Origin: Streptomyces angustmyceticus
Lineage (GTDB): Bacteria > Actinomycetota > Actinomycetes > Streptomycetales > Streptomycetaceae
Length of the DNA stretch: 64,000 nucleotides
Reading direction: 5' to 3'
NCBI RefSeq assembly: GCF_019933235.1
Contig: NZ_CP082945.1
Span: 6,361,501 to 6,425,500 of the forward strand
The translations under genes and the position numbers were made by a program. This document shows positions 25,182-36,200 of this stretch, one piece after another. Under the pieces are notes generated by a model. It did no database searches. It had not been told where the DNA came from and saw only the letters and a list, made by a program, of their open reading frames with translations. Position 1 is the first letter of the stretch; each line of letters begins with the position of its first letter.

Positions 25182-25949
25182 ATGAGCACCGACGCGCCCG
25201 CCGACCCTGCACCGCAGCCCGCCGACCGACCCGCCAACCCCCGTGCCGGCCAGGGGGGATCGGCCCTGCCGACCGCCGACGCCGCCTACTGGGAAGCGGC
25301 CGCCGCCTCCTTCGACGACGAGCCGGACCACGGCCTGCGCGACCCCGCGGTCCGCTCCGCCTGGGCCGCCCGGCTGCGCTCCTGGCTCCCCTCGGCCCCC
25401 GCCGCCGTCCTCGACCTGGGCTGCGGCACGGGAAGCCTGGCGCTGCTCGCCGCCGAGCAGGGCCACCGGGTCACGGGCGTCGACCGCTCACCGGGCATGA
25501 TCGAGCGGGCGCGCGGCAAGCTCGCGGGCCGGGACGCGGCGTTCCTGGCCGGGGACGCCGCCGAACCGCCCGTGGGGGAGCGGCGGTTCGACGTCGTGCT
25601 GGTGCGTCATGTCCTGTGGGCGCTGCCCGATCCCGCGGCCGCGCTGCGCCGTTGGGCCGCCCTGCTCCGTCCGGGCGGCCGGCTGGTGCTGGTCGAGGGC
25701 CGCTGGGGCGAGGCCGACCCGATCGGCATCCCGGCCGGTGAACTCACCGCCCTGATCCGGCCGTTGGCCGCGCGGGCGTACGTCGAGCAGCTCGCGCACG
25801 ACCGGGCGCTGTGGGGCGGTGAGGTGAACGACGAGCGGTATGTGCTGATCGCCGAGCTCCCGCGCCGGCACACCGAAGTGGTCGACGTCCACGCCCCGTC
25901 CGCCCCCTCCCGCGCGGTCTCCCTCGACGGGACGCGGCCCGGCGGGTGA
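25182..25949 (+). CDS. Class I SAM-dependent methyltransferase
   Basis: Protein of 255 residues with a Rossmann methyltransferase core. Motif I is VLDLGCGTGSLALLAAEQGH, the acidic end of strand 2 is GVDRSPGMIERA, motif II is FLAGDAAEPP and motif III follows RHVLWALPDPAAALRRW. It resembles the ubiE/UbiG-like methyltransferase 11 family. The substrate is unknown. The N-terminal 35 residues are disordered and Pro/Ala-rich. The last 19 bases belong to a tandem repeat that carries the stop codon. Confidence 0.88.
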   Translation: MSTDAPADPAPQPADRPANPRAGQGGSALPTADAAYWEAAAASFDDEPDHGLRDPAVRSAWAARLRSWLPSAPAAVLDLGCGTGSLALLAAEQGHRVTGVDRSPGMIERARGKLAGRDAAFLAGDAAEPPVGERRFDVVLVRHVLWALPDPAAALRRWAALLRPGGRLVLVEGRWGEADPIGIPAGELTALIRPLAARAYVEQLAHDRALWGGEVNDERYVLIAELPRRHTEVVDVHAPSAPSRAVSLDGTRPGG

Positions 25950-25993
25950 GGGCGCGGCCCGGCGGGTGAGCGGGGCGCGGCCCGGCTGGTGAG
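25931..25993. repeat. Three tandem 20-bp repeats over a stop codon
   Basis: Unit gacgcggcccggcgggtgag at 25931-25950, ggcgcggcccggcgggtgag at 25951-25970, and gcgcggcccggctggtgag at 25975-25993 after a 4-bp spacer. Each copy contains an in-frame-looking tga. The first supplies the methyltransferase stop. It probably arose by local duplication. Confidence 0.8.
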
Positions 25994-26213
25994 GGGGCGC
26001 CGCTTCACCGCGCGCCCCCCGCTTTACCGCCCCTTTCCCCCTGCCTGGCGTGCGCTGTGCCGCCGCTTTCCCGCGCCGTGGGGCGGCCCTGGCGCGTTCC
26101 GGACGCTCGCCGACGGTTTAAGTGGCACATGCAATTACTTGGGCTTACGGTGACCGCGCGGACCGTCGCCGGGATGCGGCGGCGCTGCCGTCCCTGAGGG
26201 AGGAGCCGCGAGG

Positions 26214-28064
26214 ATGTGCGGAATCACCGGATGGATCTCCTACGACCACGACCTCACCACCCGCCGCGCCACGCTGGAGGCGATGACGGGGACCATGGCC
26301 TGCCGCGGCCCGGACGCGGCGGGCTTCTGGCTCGACACCCACGCCGCGCTCGGCCACCGCAGGCTCGCGGTCATCGATCTCGACGGCGGCCGGCAGCCCA
26401 TGGCCGTCGAGGAGGACGGCCGCACCCTGCTCGTCACCACCTACAGCGGCGAGGTCTACAACTACCTGGAGCTGCGCGCCGAGCTGGAGGCGCTGGGCCG
26501 CACCTTCCGTACGCACAGCGACACCGAAGTGGTGCTGCACGCCTACCTCCAGTGGGGCGAGGCGTTCACCGAGCGCCTCAACGGCATGTACGCCTTCGCG
26601 CTCTGGGACCCGCGGAAGCAGGAACTCCTGCTGGTCCGCGACCGGATGGGCATCAAACCGCTCTACTACCACCCCACCCCCGACGGGGTGCTGTTCGGCT
26701 CCGAGCCCAAGGCGGTCCTCGCCCACCCCTCGGTCCGCCCCGTCGTCGACGCCGAGGGCCTCTCCGAACTCCTCACCTTCACCAAGACCCCGGGCCACGC
26801 CGTCTACCGGGGACTGCACGAGGTGCGCCCCGGCCATGTCGTCCGGGTGGGCCGCGGCGGGGTGACCGTCCGGCGCTACTGGGCCCTCACCGCCCGCGAG
26901 CACACCGACGACCTCGCCACCACCATCGCGCACATCCGCGCCCTCCTCGACGACATCGTCACCCGCCAGCTGATCGCCGACGTGCCGCTGTGCACCCTGC
27001 TCTCCGGCGGCCTGGACTCGTCCGCGCTCACCGCGCTCGCCGCTCGCGCGCTGACCGCCCAGGGCCGCGGCCCGGTCCGCTCCTTCGCCGTCGACTTCAC
27101 CGGCCACACCGAGAACTTCACCCCCGACGACCTGCGCGGCACCCCCGACGGCCCGTACGCCCACGCCCTGGCCGAGCACGTCCGCTCCGACCACCACGAC
27201 ATCGTCCTGGACACCACCGCCCTGATGGACCCGGGACACCGCGCCGCCGTGCTCGCCGCCCGGGACCTGCCCAACGGCTTCGGCGACGGCGACACCTCCC
27301 TCTACCTGCTGTTCCGGGCGGTCCGCGAACAGTCCACGGTCGCGCTGTCCGGCGAATCGGCGGACGAGGTGTTCGGCGGCTACCGCTGGTTCCACGACCC
27401 GGAGTCCGTCCACGCCGGCACCTTCCCCTGGATCGCGGCCGGGCTCGCCGGACGGTTCGCCGGCGGCAACGCCACCCGTGAGGCGCTGCTGGACAAGGGC
27501 CTGCTCGCCAAGCTCGACCTGCCCGGATACGAGGCGGACCGCTACCGCGAGGCGCTCGCCGAAGTGCCCTACGCCGACGGCGACACGGGCCACCAGCGCC
27601 GGATGCGCGAGATCAGTTACCTCCACCTCACCCGCTTCGTGCAGATCCTGCTCGACCGCAAGGACCGGGCCAGCATGGCCGTCGGCCTGGAGGTCCGCGT
27701 CCCGTTCTGCGACCACCGCCTCGTCGACTACGTCTTCAACACCCCCTGGGCGATGAAGACCTTCGACGGCCGGGAGAAGTCGCTGCTGCGCGCCGCCACC
27801 CGCGACGTCCTGCCCGACCTGGTCGCCGACCGGGTCAAGTCCCCCTACCCCAGCACCCAGGACCCCGGCTACAACGAGGCGCTGCGCGCCGGGCTCACGG
27901 CCCTCGCCGCCGACCGCGACGCCCCCGTGCGGCCGCTGCTGGACCGGACCGCCCTGGCCGCGGCCACCGCCGACGGCGCCGGCCGCGACATCCGCCCGGC
28001 CGCCGAGCTCGTCCTCGGCATGGACGCCTGGCTGCGCACCACGGGCACGTCCCTGGACCTGTGA
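26214..28064 (+). CDS. asnB: Asparagine synthase (glutamine-hydrolysing)
   Basis: AsnB-type enzyme of 616 residues making asparagine from aspartate, glutamine and ATP. Cys2 (MCGITGW) is the nucleophile of the N-terminal Ntn glutaminase domain (about 2-215). The synthetase domain (about 235-600) has the PP-loop LLSGGLDSSAL and SGESADEVFGGY. Length is usual. ATG 26214 is set by gggaggagccgcgagg. It may supply primary metabolism or amidate a metabolite; the following GntR and dimethylargininase genes make a nitrogen-related role plausible but unproven. Confidence 0.95.
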   Translation: MCGITGWISYDHDLTTRRATLEAMTGTMACRGPDAAGFWLDTHAALGHRRLAVIDLDGGRQPMAVEEDGRTLLVTTYSGEVYNYLELRAELEALGRTFRTHSDTEVVLHAYLQWGEAFTERLNGMYAFALWDPRKQELLLVRDRMGIKPLYYHPTPDGVLFGSEPKAVLAHPSVRPVVDAEGLSELLTFTKTPGHAVYRGLHEVRPGHVVRVGRGGVTVRRYWALTAREHTDDLATTIAHIRALLDDIVTRQLIADVPLCTLLSGGLDSSALTALAARALTAQGRGPVRSFAVDFTGHTENFTPDDLRGTPDGPYAHALAEHVRSDHHDIVLDTTALMDPGHRAAVLAARDLPNGFGDGDTSLYLLFRAVREQSTVALSGESADEVFGGYRWFHDPESVHAGTFPWIAAGLAGRFAGGNATREALLDKGLLAKLDLPGYEADRYREALAEVPYADGDTGHQRRMREISYLHLTRFVQILLDRKDRASMAVGLEVRVPFCDHRLVDYVFNTPWAMKTFDGREKSLLRAATRDVLPDLVADRVKSPYPSTQDPGYNEALRAGLTALAADRDAPVRPLLDRTALAAATADGAGRDIRPAAELVLGMDAWLRTTGTSLDL

Positions 28065-28228
28065 CACCGCCCGAGGGGTGACACCTCCCCGCACGACCGG
28101 CGCTCCTGACGCACAATGGGTGCGACAAACCGCGCACCGACGGGTACGCACGGCACGCCCCCGGGACGGCCCCGGGGGACGGCCGCCGCGCATCCGCCCG
28201 CCCCACCACCAGCACCAGGAGCGCCACC

Positions 28229-28618
28229 GTGTCCCCGCAGACCCTGACCATCACCATCGATCCGGCGGCGGCCGCCGCGCCGTTCGAGCAGGTACGCACC
28301 CAGATCGCGGACCGGGCCAGGGACGGCGGCCTCCCGGTCGGCTACAAGCTCCCCACCGTCCGCGGCCTGGCCGAGGACCTCGGGCTGGCCGCCAACACCG
28401 TCGCCAAGGCCTACCGCGCCCTGGAGGCCGACGGCGTGATCGAGACCCGGGGCCGCAACGGCAGCTTCATCGCGGCGGCCGGCGAGGCCGCGGACAAGGA
28501 GGCCGCCGCGGCCGCCGAGAGCTACGCCCGCCGCGTCCGGCGCCTGGGCCTGGACCACGGCGCCGCCCTCGCCGCCGTCGAGGACGCCCTGCGCGCCACC
28601 TACCGCGCCGACGCCTGA
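28229..28618 (+). CDS. Small GntR (YtrA-type) regulator
   Basis: Protein of 129 residues: a GntR winged helix (about 15-80, PTVRGLAEDLGLAANTVAKAYRALEADGVIETRG) followed only by a short helical dimerisation tail, the YtrA-like layout. The GTG start at 28229 follows a caggagcgcc stretch. It lies between asnB and the dimethylargininase gene (58 nt to the next start), so it is probably co-transcribed with one or both. No ligand domain means the signal is not readable. Confidence 0.88.
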   Translation: MSPQTLTITIDPAAAAAPFEQVRTQIADRARDGGLPVGYKLPTVRGLAEDLGLAANTVAKAYRALEADGVIETRGRNGSFIAAAGEAADKEAAAAAESYARRVRRLGLDHGAALAAVEDALRATYRADA

Positions 28619-28676
28619 GGCGCCCCACCGCACGCCGGACCGCCACACCACCGCACACCCGCCCGAAAGGAGCCGC

Positions 28677-29453
28677 ATGCCCAGCAAGCAGGCGCTCGTC
28701 CGCCGCCCCGGCCCCCGCCTCGCCGAGGGACTGGTCACCCACATAGAACGGCGGCCGGTCGACACCGCGCTCGCCCTGCGCCAGTGGGAGTCCTACGTCC
28801 AGGCGCTGCGCGACCACGGCTGGCACACCACCGAGGTCGGCCCCGCCGACGACTGCCCCGACGCGGTCTTCGTCGAGGACTCCATGGTGGTCTTCCGCAA
28901 CGTCGCGCTGCTCGCCCGCCCCGGCGCCGGCGCCCGCCGGGCCGAGGTGCCTGCCGCCCGCGCCGCCGTGGAGGCGCTCGGCTGCTCCGTCAACGAGGTA
29001 CGGGCGCCCGGCACCCTCGACGGCGGCGACGTCCTGAAGGTCGGCGACACCGTCTACGTCGGCCGCGGCGGACGCACCAACGCCGACGGGGTGCGCCAAC
29101 TGCGCGCCGCCTTCGAGCCGTTGGGCGCCCGCGTGGTCGCCGTCCCGGTGAGCCGGGTGCTGCATCTCAAGTCCGCGGTGACCGCGCTCCCGGACGGCAC
29201 CGTGATCGGCCACCCGCCCCTGGTCGACGACCCGGCCGCCTTCCCCCGCTTCCTGCCCGTCCCCGAGGAGGCCGGCGCCCACGTCGTGCTGCTCGGCGGC
29301 GGAAAACTGCTGCTTTCCGCGAGCGCGCCCAGGAGCGCGGAACTCTTCGCCGACCTGGGCTATCAGCCGGTCGTCGTGGACATCGGCGAGTTCGAGAAGC
29401 TGGAGGGCTGTGTGACCTGCCTGTCCGTACGACTGCGCGAGCTGTATGCGTGA
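28677..29453 (+). CDS. ddaH: Dimethylargininase (DDAH)
   Basis: Protein of 258 residues of the amidinotransferase/DDAH fold, hydrolysing asymmetric methylarginines to citrulline and methylamines. It shows PDAVFVEDSMVVF near residue 62, LDGGDVLKVGDTVYVG, His163 in RVLHLKSAVTAL and the nucleophile Cys248 in CVTCLSVRLRE. Length and motif spacing match bacterial DDAH, and ATG 28677 follows aaaggag. Arginine deiminase is excluded by size. Its neighbours asnB, GntR and pirin read the same way. Confidence 0.93.
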   Translation: MPSKQALVRRPGPRLAEGLVTHIERRPVDTALALRQWESYVQALRDHGWHTTEVGPADDCPDAVFVEDSMVVFRNVALLARPGAGARRAEVPAARAAVEALGCSVNEVRAPGTLDGGDVLKVGDTVYVGRGGRTNADGVRQLRAAFEPLGARVVAVPVSRVLHLKSAVTALPDGTVIGHPPLVDDPAAFPRFLPVPEEAGAHVVLLGGGKLLLSASAPRSAELFADLGYQPVVVDIGEFEKLEGCVTCLSVRLRELYA

Positions 29454-29522
29454 GGCGGCGCCGTCCCGGGCGCCTCGTGCGCCTGCCCGGACCGTCCGCC
29501 CGGCCCCGCCTATCGTGACGCC

Positions 29523-30485
29523 ATGAGCAACCTCGACCTCAGACCCGCGCCCCACCCGTGCGGCGGCAACGGCCGTACGGGCCCGGTCCGTGACGTCCAG
29601 CCCGGCAAGCAGGTGCCGCTCGGCGAGAGCACCGTCGTCCGCAGACTGCTGCCGAACCTCGGCCGGCGGATGGTCGGCGCCTGGTGCTTCGTCGACCACT
29701 ACGGCCCCGACGACATCGCCGGGGAGCCCGGGATGCAGGTGCCGCCGCATCCGCACACGGGCCTGCAGACCGTCAGCTGGCTGCGCGAGGGCGAGGTGCT
29801 GCACCGCGACAGCCTCGGCAGCCTGCAGACCGTACGGCCGCGGGAGCTGGGCCTGATGACCTCGGGCCGGGCCATCGCGCACTCCGAGGAGTCACCGGCC
29901 GGCCACGGCCGCCTCCTGCACGGCGCCCAGCTGTGGGTGGCCCTCCCCGCCGCACACCGCGACACCGCCCCCGCCTTCGAGCACCACGCCGACCTGCCGG
30001 TGATCGACGGCGGCGGCGGACTGTCCGCCACCGTCATCCTCGGCGAACTGGCCGGCGCCGCCTCGCCCGGCACCACCTACTCCCCGCTGGTCGGCGCCGA
30101 CCTCGCCCTCGCCGCCGGCACCGACGCCCGCCTGCCGGTCGAGCCCGACTTCGAGTACGCGGCGCTGGCCATCTCCGGCGAGAGCGAGGTCGACGGCGTC
30201 CGCCTCGCCCCCGGCGCCCTCCTCTACCTCGGCTGCGGGCGCACCGAGCTGCCGCTGCGCGCCGACGGCGACAGCAGCCTGATGCTGCTCGGCGGCGAGC
30301 CGTTCGAGGAGAAGATCCTCATGTGGTGGAACTTCGTGGGCCGGTCCCAGGAGGACATCGAAAAGGCCCGCGAGGACTGGATGACCGGCACCCGCTTCGG
30401 CGAGGTGCACGGCTACGACGGGGAGCGGCTGCGGGCCCCCGACCTCCCGGCGGTGCCCATGAAACCGCGCGGGCGGGTGCACTGA
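29523..30485 (+). CDS. Pirin family protein
   Basis: Bicupin of 320 residues. The N-terminal cupin has VPPHPHTGLQTVSWLREGEVLHRDSLGS and GRAIAHSEES, which supply the three His and one Glu iron ligands of pirin. The C-terminal cupin (about 185-290) lacks ligands, as usual. Bacterial pirins include quercetin dioxygenases and regulators; activity cannot be assigned. It lies 69 bases after ddaH and may share its transcript. Confidence 0.92.
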   Translation: MSNLDLRPAPHPCGGNGRTGPVRDVQPGKQVPLGESTVVRRLLPNLGRRMVGAWCFVDHYGPDDIAGEPGMQVPPHPHTGLQTVSWLREGEVLHRDSLGSLQTVRPRELGLMTSGRAIAHSEESPAGHGRLLHGAQLWVALPAAHRDTAPAFEHHADLPVIDGGGGLSATVILGELAGAASPGTTYSPLVGADLALAAGTDARLPVEPDFEYAALAISGESEVDGVRLAPGALLYLGCGRTELPLRADGDSSLMLLGGEPFEEKILMWWNFVGRSQEDIEKAREDWMTGTRFGEVHGYDGERLRAPDLPAVPMKPRGRVH

Positions 30486-30527
30486 CGGGGCCCGCGAGCG
30501 GCCCGTACGCCGGGCGGCCGCGGCGGC

Positions 30528-31640
<1,113 letters not shown>

Positions 31641-31692
31641 TCCGCCATGATCGGTCACGACGCCCCATGACGTACACGGATTATCCCGGCGT

Positions 31693-31727
31693 TTTCCCCG
31701 TACCAGAACAGAACTGTTACGGGGAAA
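31693..31727. promoter_or_regulatory. Dyad between divergent ATPase and hydrolase genes
   Basis: Ten-base arms tttccccgta (31693-31702) and tacggggaaa (31718-31727) enclose a second small dyad aacag-aa-ctgtt (31707-31718). It sits in the 127-base gap between divergent starts, 40-75 bases before the hydrolase GTG. Likely an operator. Confidence 0.5.
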
Positions 31728-31767
31728 CCTGGGCGTAGTGGGGGGATCGCTGGCTAACCTGCCCATT

Positions 31768-33114
31768 GTGCGACGTCATGGTGGGGAACGTCAGGGTCCG
31801 GTCCGCGCGATCGCGGCCGGAGTGGCGGTGCTGGCGGTCCTGCTGGTGCTCTGCTCCCTGCCGGGCGACGAGGGCGGGGACGCGAAACGGCCCGCGCTCC
31901 CGCGCGCCGCGGGCCCCGCCGTGGGCTGGGGGTTCACCCACACCCAGTACAGCGCGGACGACGGCACCGGCGCGGCCACCACGCGGGCCGCCCGGCTGCT
32001 GGCCGCCCACCCGATGCCGCAGAACCAGCACCTGATGGGCTGGGGCGCGGACAACCCCGAACCGCGCCCCGGCCAGTACGACTTCGCCGACCTGGACCGC
32101 CGGCTCGCCCTGATCCGCCGGACCGGCGGCACCCCCGTGCTGACCCTGTGCTGCGCGCCGGACTGGATGAAGGGCGGCACGGCCGGGCGCACCGACTGGA
32201 GCGCCCTGGAGAAGGCGCCGACGCCCGCGCACTACGCGGACTTCGCGGCCCTCGCCGGGAAGGTCGCCCAGCGCTATCCGGACGTGCGGCACTTCGTCGT
32301 CTGGAACGAGTTCAAGGGGTTCTTCGACGACGCCAGGGGCCGCTGGAACTACGAGGGGTACACCCGCCTCTACAACCTCGTCTACCGCGCGGTGAAGAAG
32401 GTGAACAGCGCCAATCAGGTCGGCGGCCCGTACCTGGTGATGGACAGTTACGTCCCGGGCGACGACACCTACGCCTCCGCCCTCAAGGGCCCCTGGGGCA
32501 GCGTCGACCGCCGCACCCTCGACGCCTTCGCCTACTGGAACCGGCACAAGGACGGCGCGGACTTCCTGGTCGTCGACGGCTCCAGCTACAGCAAGGACAA
32601 CCGCTACGCCCCCGACGCGTTCGCCGCCACCCGGAAGTTCGCCGACGTGGGACGGTGGCTGCGCAAGGAGAGCGGGCTGCCGCTGTGGTGGGCGGAGTGG
32701 TACGTCGAGATCCCGGACGGCAACGACGGCCGGGCCGGCTGGAGCGAGCGCCGCCGCACCGCCACCCAGGCCACCGCCCTGATCGAGATGGCGTCCGGCG
32801 GCGCCGGCAGCGGGTTCTACTGGAACCCGGAGACCCGGGGGGCGCACTGCCCCGGCTGCCTGTGGACCAGCACCGCACGGGACGACGGGGGAGCGGCGCT
32901 GCCCATGATGGACCTGCTGTCCCGCTTCTCCCGCGCCTTCCCGCCGGGCGACCGGCCGCAGGACCTCGACACCGGCGGGACGGCGGTACGGGGGCTGGCC
33001 GACGCCCGGACGGCGCTGCTGGTCAACACCGCCGACCGGAGCGCCGCGACGACGGTGGACGGGAAGCGCGTCACGCTCGACGGCTACCAGGTGCGGTGGA
33101 TCGACCGCTCCTGA
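31768..33114 (+). CDS. Secreted clan-A glycoside hydrolase (GH39-like)
   Basis: Protein of 448 residues with a single N-terminal hydrophobic segment (about 12-32; signal peptide or anchor, and a Cys near its end without a proper lipobox). The rest is a (beta/alpha)8 barrel. HFVVWNEFKGFF carries the Asn-Glu acid/base pair of clan GH-A, and PLWWAEWYVE supplies the nucleophile Glu. It resembles GH39-type xylosidases but family is uncertain. I prefer GTG 31768: TAACCT at 31755-31760 would start a leaderless transcript there. GTG 31738 is the alternative. It converges on the polysaccharide operon and may trim its product. Confidence 0.8.
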   Translation: MRRHGGERQGPVRAIAAGVAVLAVLLVLCSLPGDEGGDAKRPALPRAAGPAVGWGFTHTQYSADDGTGAATTRAARLLAAHPMPQNQHLMGWGADNPEPRPGQYDFADLDRRLALIRRTGGTPVLTLCCAPDWMKGGTAGRTDWSALEKAPTPAHYADFAALAGKVAQRYPDVRHFVVWNEFKGFFDDARGRWNYEGYTRLYNLVYRAVKKVNSANQVGGPYLVMDSYVPGDDTYASALKGPWGSVDRRTLDAFAYWNRHKDGADFLVVDGSSYSKDNRYAPDAFAATRKFADVGRWLRKESGLPLWWAEWYVEIPDGNDGRAGWSERRRTATQATALIEMASGGAGSGFYWNPETRGAHCPGCLWTSTARDDGGAALPMMDLLSRFSRAFPPGDRPQDLDTGGTAVRGLADARTALLVNTADRSAATTVDGKRVTLDGYQVRWIDRS

Positions 33115-33206
33115 CCGCAGGCGGCCGAGGGCGGCCCCGGGCCGGGTGCGCCGTACCGCCGTCCGGCCGGCCTCGCCCGCCCGGGAGCCGCGCCCGTCGC
33201 CGCCCC

Positions 33207-36200
33207 TCATGACATCGTCGCGAACCGCTGCACCAGCGACGCCAGGAACACCGCCAGCAGCGGCAGCGAGAACCAGAACAGGCCCTGGATCCAGTGCAGT
33301 TGCCGCACTCCGGGGGCCACCCCGACCCGGAGCACCTCGCGGGCCGTCAGCACCACGATCAGCGCGAGCGCCGCCAGCGCGCCCAGCACCGACCACGGCG
33401 TCCAGGTCACCTGCGGACCGGCCCGGCCGGGCCGGGGCGGCGGCACCTCGCCCGCCGGGCGCCGCGTCGTCTCGTAGACCGCCGCGTGCCGGTTGGCCAT
33501 CACCCGCCGCAGGTCCGGACGCCGGTCCAGGGCGGCGCGCAGCCGCGTCTCCCAGCCCGCGCGGTAGCCGGAGTCCAGCCGCAGGGACTCCGCCTGGGCG
33601 TGGTTGACGACGAGGTACGACCGGGGGCCCGCCGTGCGCAGCGCGGACACCACCGGGCCCACCCGGTCCGGATCGCGGGGCGCCAGGGCCGGTTCGTACT
33701 GCACCCGCTCCATGTCCTTCGCGCCCCAGGGCATCGCCGGGGTGACGCTGTTGACGGGGTCGCTGCTCAGCCACAGCAGCCGTGCGGTCGGCCGGTCGTG
33801 CGCGTAGACGTAGTCCATCGCCGCGACCTCGCCCGGCCGGACCCGCTCGAACGGCTCGTTGCCCCAGCGGGCGACCAGGAAGCCGAAGGCCAGCAGCAGG
33901 CCCGTCAGCAGCGCGGCGAGCGGCCCCAGGCCGCGCCGGCTGCCGCCCTCGCGCGGGAACAGGGCCAGCGCCGCCAGCACCGCGGCGCCGGGCAGCGCGA
34001 ACAGGAACACCCGCAGCGCCATCTCACCGCCGTAGGACTGCATCCCGAACGCCAGGAACGGCACGAAGGCCAGCACCGGCAGCGCGCGTTCGGTGAAGCC
34101 CGCCGCCCGCCGCCGCAGCACTCCCCAGCAGGCCAGCGCCAGTACGCCGCCGGCCAGGGCCACCCGGGTGTAGAGCACCAGCTTGTGCGTGGGGTCGCCG
34201 CCGCCGATCCGGTCGGTGACGGACGAGGCGACATTGCCCCCGACGCCGCCGAGCCCGCCGAACAGCTCGTCGAAGTGGCCCGACCAGTAGGGCTCGGCGA
34301 GGAACCCCACCCACGCCGCCACCAGCACGCCGAGCAGCAGCGGCAGGCCGCGCAGGGTGGAGCGCCGGACCAGCACCCACACCGTCACCACGCCGAGCAT
34401 CACGAACGGGGTGAGCTGATGGCCCGCCACCGACGCCGCGAACAGCGCGATCAGCACCCCGAGCAGCGTCACCAGCTGCCCGCGGCCGGCCGGCCGCACC
34501 TCCGCCTCGCCCGGCCGGCGCGCCCCCCATGTCGGCCGGGGGTCGCGGAACCACACCAGCAGGATCGCCACGAACGCGAGATACAGCAGGTAGGTGAAGC
34601 CCTGCGGGGAGAAGTAGTCCTGGCCGACCCAGCCGCACAGCGCGAACAGCCACAGGGCGCACCACTTGGCCCGCCAGCTCGCCCGTACCGCCTTCAGGAG
34701 CAGGAACAGCGGCGCCAGATACAGGAGTTGGATGGTGAGCGGCCACCAGCGCAGCACCTCGGTGAAGTCGGTGACGCCGCAGGCCCCGGCGACGAACTGC
34801 ACCGCGGCGAAGAAGCCGGGCCAGCTCCAGCGGGCGTCCAGGTCCGGGACCGCGGTGCCGGTCCTGGAGAGGTAGTCGAGGAATCCCAGGTGCTGCCAGG
34901 CCGTCGGGAAGCGCGGCTCGGTCTCCAGCACGGCCGGCAGCGCGTGCAGCGCCACCACCGTCAGCAGCAGCACCGCGGCGAGCAGCGCCCGCCGGGGACG
35001 GGGGAGCGACAGCGCCGCGCCGAAGGAGGCCACCAGCAGGGCGGCCCCGGCGAGCGTCGCCACCGGCAGCACCGAGATCAGCCCGAGCCCGTTCATCCGG
35101 TCCAGCGCGCTGTCGCCCATCCCGCGCAGCGGCAGCCAGAACAGCGCGAGCGCGGTGGCCAGCAGCGCCCAGACGGCGAGGTCGGGGCGGCTGCGGACGC
35201 GGGCGAGGAGGGTGCGGCGGCCCGGCGGCCCGCCCCGGAGCGGGGGGTCCGGCACGGGGTCGGCGGCCGCTGCGCACTGTTCGCCGTGCACCCGCACCGC
35301 ATCCCCCAGATCGCCGTGGACGGCCGGTTCCGCCGGATCGCCGCCGGGGGCGGGGCCGCCGGCCGGTGCCCGGCCGGGTGGCGCGGACTCCGTCCCGCGC
35401 AGCACCCGGCCCAGCCGGACGCTCGCGATCGCGACGATCACCGCCAGGCTGGAGACCTCGGCGACACCGGCGCCGGTCAGCCCCATCCGCGGCAGCAGCG
35501 CCAGTGTCAGCCCGAGCACCAGCACACACAACAGGCCCTGCAGCGCGGCCAGTCCGGCCGTACGGCTCTGGGCGCGCAGCACCGCGAAGTGGACCTCCAT
35601 CACCACCCGCAGCACCGCCCCCACCGCGAACCAGCGCAGCAGCGGCGTCGCCGCCTCCGCGTACCCCGGGCCGAAGATGCCCAGCAGGCAGGGCGCGGCG
35701 ACGAACAGGACGGCACAGACCGGCAGCATGATGCGGGCCATCCGCCGCAGCGCGGCCCGGGTGTGCCGGGCCAGCTGCGCCGGGTCGTGCGCCCCCTCGA
35801 CGGTGAGCGAGGCGCCCATGTTGAGGGCGAGCAGGTTGACCGTGCCGCCGATGGTGGTGGTGATGTAGAAGTACGCGTTGTCCGCCGCGTCGACCTGCGA
35901 GGCCACCAGGACCGGTACGAGGTAGACCACCGCGAGCGAGAACAGCGAGCCGGTGGAGTCGCCGGCCAGGAAGCGGCCCATCTCCCGCAGCGACGGCGGG
36001 CGGGCGGTGCGCGGCGCGGCCCGCGCGTGCCGGGGCACCAGCCGCCGGAACACCAGCCAGCCCAGCGGCAGCACCGAGACCGCGATCGCCGCGGCCCAGG
36101 AGACGAAGACCCCGGCGGTGGGGACCGCCGCGGCGAAGACCACCAGCAGCCCCAGCTTGACCGTGGAGAAGGCGAGGTTGCCCACCGGCACCCACAGCGC

